This document shows positions 1-5,322 of a stretch of 5,791 nucleotides of DNA, in pieces (the stretch's first letter is position 1; the number at the start of each line of letters is the position of its first letter). Under the pieces are notes generated by a model. That model had not been told where the DNA came from. It saw only the letters and a list, made by a program, of their open reading frames with translations, and did no database searches. The DNA lies in the NCBI GenBank assembly GCA_013329135.1, contig DUKU01000097.1, forward strand, positions 1-5,791. Reading direction: 5' to 3'. The DNA is from Thermoplasmata archaeon. Lineage in GTDB: Archaea; Thermoplasmatota; Thermoplasmata; UBA10834. The position numbers were made by a program, and so were the translations under genes.

Positions 1-3000
1 GTGTCGAACGCGACGGCCGCGAAGTCGCCGTCCGTCTCCGTCAGGTCGCCCGTGGCGTCTATGAGCACGAACAGGTGCGTGCCGTTGTTCAGGATGTACA
101 TCATGCCGGCGACCTCGTTCATGCCGTCCGCGGCCAGCAGGTCCACGGGGTCCGCCCCGAACCACTCTGCCAAGGACACGGTCCCGTCTATGACCGGGGC
201 GTCATATGCCCAGCCCGCCTCTATCATCGGGACGGACGGGTCGAAGTCTGCCGGGTCGTATGTGCCGTCCAGGTAGTGCCAGTCGGTGTCCATCTCGTTC
301 CGCTGGTCGTCGTACAGCATAAGCTCGACGTAGTATGGATAATAATCCGCGTTGGCGACGGGGAACGCGTCGAACCACAGCTGGACATCCTGGACGCCCA
401 CAGCAAGGGTCGCCTGGGCGACGGCCAGGTCCACGACATTGTCCCATTCATCGTACAGTATTCCACGCACGGCGTAGTCGCCATCGGCGTACGCCTCGAC
501 CGAGGCGTTGACTATCAGGTAGTCGTACAGGGAGTCATCGTCCTCGTCGACCGCGTAGTCGCTGTGCGGCGAGGAGAACTCCGCTGGCGGGTACTCGAAC
601 TCCCAGTAGTAGTAGTAGGATGTCCAGTGGGTGTCGTAATCCATGACGTTCCCCTCGTCGTCCTCCACCACCAGCTCCACTATGAAGTCCCCTGAAGAGT
701 AGGTGTTGTAGAGCATCCAGCCCTCGAAGGCGAACTCGACCATGTTGTTCCCGACCGTCATGCTCTCGGTGGACTCCAGGCCCGTGAGGTAGCTCCAACC
801 AGGAGTGTACAGATCCGCATACACGGTGTATGCCCCGGCCTGACCGCAGTTCAGCTCCACATCCACCATCAGGTAGTCGTAGTAGTAGTCGGAGTCGGTG
901 TCCAGCCCGTAGTCCGCGTGCGGCGGATCGAACTGCACCGCTGGCGGGTCGAAGTCTGTGTAAGAGTAGTAGTCAGCGGTGTAGTAGTCGTCCCAATCGT
1001 ACTCCGTGTACGAGTAATGGTCGTACACGGTCATGTCGAAATACCACCAGCCGTCGTACCCGAGCTCCCATATGGCGGACGCCGGTATCTCGACCTCGAT
1101 CAGCTCAGGGTTGCCCTCGTCCACGTACAGCTCGAATACATACGTGTCGAAGTAGTAGCCCCACGGGTCCTCCACATAGACCTCGACATCGTAGTATCCG
1201 GATGTGGAGGCGTTCACGTAGAACGACATGATCAGGTAGTCGTAGTACCCGTCCGAGTCGTCGTCCCGGCCGTAGTCATCATATGGAGTCTCGAAGAACG
1301 CGCCGATCGGGTCGAAGTCACCCAGGTCGTAGTACGATGAGTAGGCGTAATCGTCATCGTAGTAGGTCCAACCCGTCTCGTCGTAGATGTACGCCTCGAT
1401 CTCGAAGTAGCCGCTCGCCGAGTATGAGAGGATGTCGTATGCGCTCAGCACGACCTCCCACTCGTAGATGACGCCCTCCACAAGGCTCACGACCTCGGAC
1501 GCGTCCATCATCCAGCCGTAGGAGGAGTCGGACACATCCGCCTCGAGCAGGAAGTCACCGGTGGACAGCGGGTCTATGTACACGGTGAAGACGAGCTCGT
1601 TGTACCATCCGTCGGCGTCCGTGTCCCTGCCGAAGTCGTAGATGGAGTCGATGAGCGCGCCCGCGACGTCGAAGTCCCAGTAGTAGTAGGTGTCCGTGTA
1701 GTAATAGTCGTAGTCGAGCTCATTGGTGGTGCCATTCTCGTACAGGTACATATCGAGGTAGAAGTCGCCCGTGTCGCCGCTCGAGTAGATGTACGCGCCG
1801 TCGATGATCACCGTGTACGAGACCGTCATGCCCGCGGTAAGGCTCAGGGTCTCGTAGATGACCGCGTACTCGTTCCGTGACATGTCGTACACCGACACCT
1901 CGAGGTCGTAGAGGCCCGTCTCGAAGCACTCGATGTACAGGGTGACGTTGATCTGGTTATAGTACCCGTCCGAGTCTGAGTCGTACGCGTTGTCGTCGTG
2001 CGGGGCCGCGAACGCCGCAGGCGGGCCCTCGAAGTCCGAATAGAGATATGAGCCCGTCAGGTAGTCGTATTCGTCCGTCAAAGTGAAGTTCTCGAAGTAC
2101 AGGTCGAGGTAGAGCTCACACGGCCCGTCCAGACTCGACTGGTTGATCGGGGAGGATGTATACAAGAGCGGGATATCGTACACACCCGCGATGAACATGC
2201 CCGAGTAGTCGTACTCGCCGAGATAGGTCCAGTACCAGTCATCGTACATCTCCGACTCGACCGTGTAGTATCCTGGGTCGAAGACCTCGATGGTCACGTT
2301 CACAACGAGGTAGTCGTACAGATCGTTCAGGTCGTCATCCCTGCCGTAGTCTGAGAACGGCAGGACGAACATGGCCGCGGGCGTATCGAAATCGGCGTAC
2401 GCAAGGGCACCGGTCGTGTGCGAGCTGCTATCAATGGGATTCCACAGCCTGTCGCGGAGGTCGAGATAGACGTAATACGGGCCGTCGCCCAGGGAAGAGT
2501 ATATGTCTTCTCCGGAGAACGAAGCGTTCACCGTCCCGGCGCCTGCCGGCACATCTGCGCTGACCCACACGTATGTGATGTAGGTGAAAGAGGCGTCGTA
2601 CAGGTATGCATACATACCCAGGGTGCCGTCGCTAACCGCGTCGACCGAGGCATCGACATACAGATTGTCGTAGTCCCCATCCAGGTCCGTATCCTCGACG
2701 GAGCTGCTGTGCGTGGTCCCGAAGTGCGCCTGGTACGCCTGCGTCGTGAGGGTGACATCGTCATAGGCCAGCGGGTTGTTGGACGACCTCGCGAGCAGGA
2801 CCGAGGTCTCGTTCTGCTCCGTGGGCGGGTCGGGGACCGTCACGTACACGAGCATGTGGAAGGACTCGTCAGGGGCGAGGTCGCCCGTGTCCGGGATCCC
2901 GTTGAGGTTGTTGTCCACCAGCGGGCTCGAAGAACCGTCATATACATCGACAGACCAGCCCAGATAAGAGTAATCGATTTCAATGTCGAAGGAGTCTGTG

Positions 3001-3791
3001 ATTGTCTGCGCGTTCGTGACATAGATGTTGTAGACCGCGCTCGTGCCCCAGTCGGCCATGTTGGCCGCGTCCGGTCCGAACCCAATCAGGCCGCGCTCGA
3101 ACTTGACCGCGAGGCCGTCCCAGAGGGTCGCGGACCCGTAGGAGTACTCGCACCCCATGGTGCCGTCGGAGTTCTCGATGCCCGCGGTTGCGCTCGGGCC
3201 CGTCTCGGTGCCCATGTCGAGGTACTGGAACCATATCTCGCCCGTCTCGTTCAGGATGACCTCGAAGGTCAGCAGGTTGTAGCTGTAGTCGCGCGAGACC
3301 TCGAAGAACTCCACCACGAGCTGTAGGTTCGGGGTGGCCCCTATCGTCTCGTAGAAGACCGCGCCGTAGTTGTAGTACGGATAGTAGACGATCAGGTCGT
3401 CCCAGAATGGCGCGATGATGTTATCCGGGTCCGATGTGCTCGGGACCTGGTCGTTGTAGGAATCCGAAGAACTCATGTCGAACTGGATATAGCCGTTGCA
3501 GGACACGTTGAACGCCGAGTAGGTGCTGCCGTAGAATTCGAAGTCGAAACCTATCGGGTACGGGCCGCCATAGTTGGAGTCGGCATAGTTGAAGCCGACG
3601 TCTTCTCCCGAGCCGGATATCTCAATCCAGTTGAATGCCACGGATGGCGTCGGGGCGTTGCTGTCGGTCCAGTAGTATCCGTAGGTGTCCGCGCTCGACT
3701 GTTCCGATCGCGCCCCGAAGGACGCGAACGCGAATGCGGAGGCAGTCAACACCATCACAAGCAGGCAGGCTGAGAACTTTCTAGCTATCAT
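1..3791 (-). CDS. Giant secreted Tyr/Asp-rich repeat protein, 3' end beyond window (N-terminal 1263 residues)
   Basis: The frame is open from an ATG at 3791 to the window edge with no stop, so the C-terminus and any membrane anchor are not visible. Residues 1-34 look like a signal peptide (MIARKFS, then a hydrophobic stretch and SFGARSEQSSA). Residues about 46-233 resemble the nidogen-like beta-rich domain of surface proteins: IGFDFEFYGSTY, NVSCNGYIQF and DNIIAPFWDDL are its recognisable signature. Residues about 234-348 resemble a NEW3/CARDB-type Ig-like domain, with a DNNLNGIPDTGD loop. Residues about 349-1181 are seven tandem repeats of 118-121 residues. From about 1182 a CBM9/DOMON-like domain begins (APVIDGTVSLAEWFGA). 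Several N-glycosylation sequons are present. Only two Lys occur, at residues 5 and 230. The ATG is chosen because GGAG lies 7 nt upstream and the signal peptide follows directly. I infer a cell-surface structural or adhesive role; the specific function is unknown. Confidence 0.9.
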   Translation of the reverse strand, partial: MIARKFSACLLVMVLTASAFAFASFGARSEQSSADTYGYYWTDSNAPTPSVAFNWIEISGSGEDVGFNYADSNYGGPYPIGFDFEFYGSTYSAFNVSCNGYIQFDMSSSDSYNDQVPSTSDPDNIIAPFWDDLIVYYPYYNYGAVFYETIGATPNLQLVVEFFEVSRDYSYNLLTFEVILNETGEIWFQYLDMGTETGPSATAGIENSDGTMGCEYSYGSATLWDGLAVKFERGLIGFGPDAANMADWGTSAVYNIYVTNAQTITDSFDIEIDYSYLGWSVDVYDGSSSPLVDNNLNGIPDTGDLAPDESFHMLVYVTVPDPPTEQNETSVLLARSSNNPLAYDDVTLTTQAYQAHFGTTHSSSVEDTDLDGDYDNLYVDASVDAVSDGTLGMYAYLYDASFTYITYVWVSADVPAGAGTVNASFSGEDIYSSLGDGPYYVYLDLRDRLWNPIDSSSHTTGALAYADFDTPAAMFVLPFSDYGRDDDLNDLYDYLVVNVTIEVFDPGYYTVESEMYDDWYWTYLGEYDYSGMFIAGVYDIPLLYTSSPINQSSLDGPCELYLDLYFENFTLTDEYDYLTGSYLYSDFEGPPAAFAAPHDDNAYDSDSDGYYNQINVTLYIECFETGLYDLEVSVYDMSRNEYAVIYETLSLTAGMTVSYTVIIDGAYIYSSGDTGDFYLDMYLYENGTTNELDYDYYYTDTYYYWDFDVAGALIDSIYDFGRDTDADGWYNELVFTVYIDPLSTGDFLLEADVSDSSYGWMMDASEVVSLVEGVIYEWEVVLSAYDILSYSASGYFEIEAYIYDETGWTYYDDDYAYSSYYDLGDFDPIGAFFETPYDDYGRDDDSDGYYDYLIMSFYVNASTSGYYDVEVYVEDPWGYYFDTYVFELYVDEGNPELIEVEIPASAIWELGYDGWWYFDMTVYDHYSYTEYDWDDYYTADYYSYTDFDPPAVQFDPPHADYGLDTDSDYYYDYLMVDVELNCGQAGAYTVYADLYTPGWSYLTGLESTESMTVGNNMVEFAFEGWMLYNTYSSGDFIVELVVEDDEGNVMDYDTHWTSYYYYWEFEYPPAEFSSPHSDYAVDEDDDSLYDYLIVNASVEAYADGDYAVRGILYDEWDNVVDLAVAQATLAVGVQDVQLWFDAFPVANADYYPYYVELMLYDDQRNEMDTDWHYLDGTYDPADFDPSVPMIEAGWAYDAPVIDGTVSLAEWFGADPVDLLAADGMNEVAGMMYILNNGTHLFVLIDATGDLTETDGDFAAVAFD
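3..248 (-). other. Start of CBM9/DOMON-like domain within the surface protein (cut by window edge)
   Basis: Residues 1182-1263 open with DFDPS, a last copy of the repeat-start motif, then change character. APVIDGTVSLAEWFGADPVDL followed by MMYILNNGTHLFVLIDATGD and DFAAVAFD fits the pattern of CBM9-like/DOMON beta-sandwich domains (IDGxxxxxEW, then a strand of the LYVxxxxxD type, then an acidic turn and an AFD strand). Such domains bind sugars or haem in other proteins. The ligand here cannot be told, because the second half is outside the window. Confidence 0.6.
249..2747 (-). repeat. Seven tandem ~119-residue repeats with DxDxDG-like motifs
   Basis: Unit boundaries on the plus-strand scale are 2747-2394, 2393-2037, 2036-1677, 1676-1320, 1319-957, 956-603 and 602-249, corresponding to residues 349-466, 467-585, 586-705, 706-824, 825-945, 946-1063 and 1064-1181. 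Units 2-7 start with a DFDPPAAxF-type motif; the first is more diverged. About 18 residues on comes an acidic loop (DTDLDG, DDDLND, DSDSDG, DTDADG, DDDSDG, DTDSDY, DEDDDS) followed by YYDYLIVNV-type beta strands. Late in the unit an IYSSGDxGDFYL-like strand and a LYD turn recur, and the unit closes in a Tyr/Trp run. The acidic loops resemble calcium loops of the thrombospondin-3/dockerin kind. Unit 5 has 24 Tyr and 20 Asp in 121 residues. The motif spacing of 118-121 residues is nearly constant, which fits a chain of folded beta domains rather than disordered linkers. Confidence 0.9.
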
Positions 3792-3798
3792 GTTCTGA

Positions 3799-3802
3799 CT
3801 CC
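3799..3802 (-). promoter_or_regulatory. Ribosome-binding site of the surface-protein gene
   Basis: GGAG on the minus strand with 7 nt to the ATG at 3791. It supports this start and lies only 6 nt from the 3' base of the leader hairpin. Confidence 0.6.
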
Positions 3803-3807
3803 ATCCC

Positions 3808-3828
3808 ACTGTCCGGGGGGCGGACAGT
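3808..3828 (-). promoter_or_regulatory. Perfect 8-bp leader hairpin or operator before the surface-protein gene
   Basis: ACTGTCCG and CGGACAGT form a perfect inverted repeat around a 5-nt loop (CCCCC on the transcribed strand). Given the TATA box position, transcription should start near 3833, so the hairpin would fill most of a leader of about 42 nt and end just before the ribosome-binding site. It could protect the mRNA 5' end, control ribosome access, or be a DNA operator at the transcription start. Confidence 0.6.
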
Positions 3829-3855
3829 ATGCTTAGATGTCATCCAGTTGGTCGG

Positions 3856-3863
3856 TATAAATA
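3856..3863 (-). promoter_or_regulatory. TATA box of the surface-protein gene
   Basis: TATTTATA on the minus strand (TATAAATA on the plus strand) is the only strongly AT-rich octamer in the region. It lies about 65 nt upstream of the ATG, which predicts a start site near 3833. The purine-rich AGGAGG directly upstream could serve as the BRE element. Confidence 0.7.
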
Positions 3864-3866
3864 GCC

Positions 3867-3889
3867 TCCTCTTTCTGAAGGAAAGAGGA
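3867..3889. promoter_or_regulatory. Perfect 9-bp inverted repeat abutting the TATA box (candidate operator)
   Basis: TCCTCTTTC and GAAAGAGGA form a perfect inverted repeat with a 5-nt spacer, 3 bp upstream of the TATA box and covering the expected BRE position of the surface-protein promoter. This is where a dimeric activator or repressor would act. No regulator gene is visible. Confidence 0.5.
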
Positions 3890-4016
3890 ACAACGGATAT
3901 TGTGACGGCCTCATAGCAGGGGGGGCGGTTGACGGTCGGCAAGAGCATGGAGACCATGAAGTCCACCGCGCGTGGTTCAAATCGATATGGCATGCCAGAG
4001 ATGGGCTACATCCGCA
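3890..4016. other. Spacer between divergent promoters, no gene seen
   Basis: No reading frame here shows a recognisable protein. It holds a G7 run at 3919-3925, a small CATGG/CCATG inverted repeat at 3946-3958 and a perfect 10-bp palindrome TGGCATGCCA at 3988-3997, about 26 bp before the TATA-like box of the first small RNA. A T-loop-like GGTTCAAATC at 3974-3983 does not sit in a tRNA fold. Confidence 0.5.
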
Positions 4017-4023
4017 CGACATG

Positions 4024-4029
4024 TTTATC
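4024..4029 (+). promoter_or_regulatory. TATA-like box of small RNA copy A
   Basis: TTTATC starts exactly 30 nt before the first base of RNA copy A. Archaeal TATA boxes are centred about 26 nt before the transcription start, so this predicts a start at or next to 4054. The second copy has TTTATG at the identical distance, while the flanking bases differ between the two. Confidence 0.6.
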
Positions 4030-4053
4030 AACAACGGCCACAATCAACGTCAC

Positions 4054-4121
4054 GCAGGTAAGTCCTGGGGGGTATATGGGTACCGGACGGTGCCCGCCAA
4101 AAGAATCCCCCCAGGGGCTGC
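4054..4121 (+). ncRNA. Structured small RNA, copy A (unrecognised family)
   Basis: This 68-nt element has an outer helix GCAG/CTGC (4054-4057 with 4118-4121). An asymmetric internal loop with GTAAGT follows, then a perfect 9-bp helix CCTGGGGGG/CCCCCCAGG (4064-4072 with 4107-4115). A second internal loop (TATAT on one side, an A-rich 11 nt on the other) leads to a 7-bp terminal helix GGGTACC/GGTGCCC (4078-4084 with 4089-4095) closed by the tetraloop GGAC. Copy B, 166 nt downstream, has the same length and fold, with 54 of 68 positions identical. The U-G pair inside the terminal helix would be an A/C mismatch on the other strand, which favours plus-strand transcription. I do not recognise it as a known riboswitch, tRNA, C/D or H/ACA RNA. 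The function is unknown, and no U-rich terminator is seen. Confidence 0.7.
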
Positions 4122-4189
4122 AATTCTCGACACGACTCTCCATTGACGATGGATTCCCGCACGATTCCGTGCTACAACGGCAAGATAGG
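4122..4189. other. Spacer between the two small RNA copies
   Basis: It contains no gene. GCACG and CGTGC (4159-4163 and 4168-4172) form a 5-bp inverted repeat with a 4-nt loop, and CCAT/ATGG (4140-4152) a weaker one. Either could be the 3' end of transcript A or an upstream site of promoter B. Confidence 0.4.
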
Positions 4190-4195
4190 TTTATG
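4190..4195 (+). promoter_or_regulatory. TATA-like box of small RNA copy B
   Basis: TTTATG starts exactly 30 nt before base 4220, the same spacing as for copy A. Keeping both box and distance while the sequence between diverges suggests a maintained promoter for each copy. Confidence 0.55.
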
Positions 4196-4219
4196 AATGG
4201 CCGTCGACATGGGAAATGC

Positions 4220-4287
4220 GCAGGTAAGTCCCGGGGGGTATCTGTGTACCTGACGGTGCATGTGGCAACAATCCACCCGGGGTCTGC
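4220..4287 (+). ncRNA. Structured small RNA, copy B (paralog of copy A)
   Basis: The same 68-nt layout as copy A: GCAG/CTGC outer helix (4220-4223 with 4284-4287), GTAAGT internal loop, CCCGGGGGG with CCACCCGGG (4230-4238 with 4273-4281) and a terminal helix GTGTACC/GGTGCAT (4244-4250 with 4255-4261) capped by TGAC. Against copy A, the third pair of the long helix changes from U-A to C-G, and in the terminal helix one G-C becomes U-A and another G-C becomes G-U; all keep pairing. One pair of the long helix is lost (G opposite A). GTAAGT, TAT, the GAC of the loop and AAT before the 3' strand are unchanged although unpaired, as expected for a binding or recognition site. Its 3' edge coincides with the end of a DUF3800 gene fragment on the other strand. 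Confidence 0.7.
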
Positions 4288-4290
4288 ACG

Positions 4291-4446
4291 TCTCCACCAA
4301 TAGACCTCGCCATGGACAATCTTGTCAGCGATGATCTCCAGGTACGACCCATCGCCCCGTTCGAGATCCTGGAAGACCGCTCCCGCGACATGGTCCGCTA
4401 CCTGGAGCCCTTCGGAGTTCACGGAGTTCCGGTGCCCGGCCCTCAC
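4291..4446 (-). pseudogene. Truncated DUF3800 C-terminal fragment
   Basis: About 52 minus-strand codons encode a stretch around GLQVADHVAGAVFQDLERGD and SYLEIIADKIV. This matches my memory of the C-terminal end of DUF3800 proteins, an RNase H-like family of unknown function often found near mobile DNA, where a conserved Ser, a (G)LQxAD motif and an ERGD-type segment precede the end. The N-terminal part with the DESG-type acidic motif is absent: an in-frame stop lies at 4492-4494, a Pro-rich run precedes the fragment, and trpA ends at 4513. The frame stays open leftward to 4006, but that part is antisense to both small RNAs and not protein-like. The fragment is therefore most likely a decayed remnant, not a working gene. 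Family assignment is from memory of the motif and should be tested by profile search. Confidence 0.55.
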
Positions 4447-4512
4447 GGCTGGGGGGGGAGGGCGTTCTCGGTTGGCGCTACATGCAGTCGTTCACGCTCG
4501 AGCAGGATGGTG
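4447..4512. other. Region just after trpA, no clear terminator
   Basis: These 66 nt follow the trpA stop on the minus strand. GCCCTC/GAGGGC arms (4439-4444 with 4458-4463) could form a weak 6-bp hairpin with a 13-nt loop, but no T-run follows, so I do not call a terminator. A G8 run lies at 4451-4458. Confidence 0.4.
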
Positions 4513-5322
4513 TCACAACGGCAGGGTCGCGGCCTTCATCGCGACCGCGTGCTTCGCGGCCTCTTCCAGCGCGTGGCCCCTGTCCGCGAGGAGAGGGGCA
4601 TATGCGGACACGAGAGCGGACCCTTCGACCACTCCTCGGGCACCTGCGCGCAGGGCTTCCCTCACGTGCTCCGGCGCCGATATCCCGAAGCCGAGCACGA
4701 CGGGGATATGGGATGCCAGCGCCACCCGCCTGAGAAGGGATGTCGCCGATTCCGGGAGACTCGTGCGGGCCCCGGTCACGCCTGCCGCTGATACGGCATA
4801 GATGAACCCAGAGCCTCTGGACACGATTTCGCCCAGCCGCACGTCCGTGGTCGATGGCGCGACCAGGCGTATGATGTCGAGTCCATGTGCCTGGGCCTGC
4901 GAGTCGAGCTCGCGCGACTCCTCGAGCGGCATGTCGACCATGAGTATGGCGTCAGCTCCGGACCGAGAGGCCTTCGAGCAGAAGTCCTGGATGCCCATCC
5001 TGAGCACGGGGTTCGCGTACGTCATGAGGACGATGGGCTGGCCGTAGCCTTTCCGCCGGAGAGACTCCACGATCCCGAAGGTCTCGTTGACCTTGAACCC
5101 CGCCTGGAGCGAGCGGTTCATGGCACCCTGGATGACGGGCCCGTCGGCCACGGGGTCCGAGAAAGGTATCCCGAGCTCGATGATGTCTGCGCCCGCGTCC
5201 AGGAGCTTCGCGGCGAGTGAGAACGTGAATTCACTGTCGGGGTCGCCGGCGCACACATAGGGGATGTACGCTCCCGCGCCGTCCCTCGAGAGCTTCTCGA
5301 ATACGCCCGACATCCTGCTCAT
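4513..5322 (-). CDS. trpA: Tryptophan synthase alpha subunit
   Basis: The 269-residue product has the normal TrpA length. The alpha subunit cleaves indole-3-glycerol phosphate to indole and glyceraldehyde 3-phosphate and passes indole to the beta subunit through a tunnel, in the cytoplasm. The two catalytic acids are in place, Glu49 and Asp60, in IIELGIPFSDPVADGP, with the same numbering as the enterobacterial enzyme. YIPYVCAGDPD near the N-terminus, the loop-6 segment YAVSAAGVTGAR, and the phosphate-binding GFGIS and EGSALV motifs are also visible, so the enzyme should be active. The start is the ATG at 5322, which overlaps the trpB stop as ATGA and has GGAGG 7 nt upstream; a second ATG at 5313 is less well placed, and the frame upstream of 5322 is only trpB in another phase. 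It is translationally coupled to trpB and is the last gene of the visible operon. Confidence 0.97.
   Translation of the reverse strand: MSRMSGVFEKLSRDGAGAYIPYVCAGDPDSEFTFSLAAKLLDAGADIIELGIPFSDPVADGPVIQGAMNRSLQAGFKVNETFGIVESLRRKGYGQPIVLMTYANPVLRMGIQDFCSKASRSGADAILMVDMPLEESRELDSQAQAHGLDIIRLVAPSTTDVRLGEIVSRGSGFIYAVSAAGVTGARTSLPESATSLLRRVALASHIPVVLGFGISAPEHVREALRAGARGVVEGSALVSAYAPLLADRGHALEEAAKHAVAMKAATLPL

Noticed and set aside
600..1720. GTA/GTC microsatellite-like runs on the plus strand
   Set aside because: They are the reverse complement of in-frame Tyr and Asp codons of the repeat protein and are explained by its composition.
2418..3326. 302-codon plus-strand open frame
   Set aside because: It is fully antisense to the surface-protein gene. 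The Tyr/Asp codons of that gene (TAC, GAC) read backwards give a Val-rich, non-protein-like product. The same holds for 75-695 and 918-1340.
3916..3997. Possible tRNA on the plus strand (GGTTCAAATC resembles a T-loop)
   Set aside because: The T-stem does not pair beyond the closing G-C, and no acceptor or anticodon arm of normal size can be formed around it.
4054..4287. Direct repeats as a CRISPR array or a trp leader
   Set aside because: Only two imperfect 68-nt copies 98 nt apart with internal structure, unlike CRISPR repeats. They lie downstream of trpA on the opposite strand, so they cannot be a trp leader.
3929..4303. 124-codon plus-strand open frame
   Set aside because: It runs through both small RNAs and their promoters, has no recognisable motif and no convincing ribosome-binding site.
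4439..4463. GCCCTC/GAGGGC hairpin as trp operon terminator
   Set aside because: Only 6 bp with a 13-nt loop, no T-run, and it overlaps the DUF3800 fragment.
4312..4791. 159-codon plus-strand open frame following RNA copy B
   Set aside because: Antisense to the DUF3800 fragment and then to trpA, with no ribosome-binding site. The protein-like look of its first part comes from the coding minus strand.
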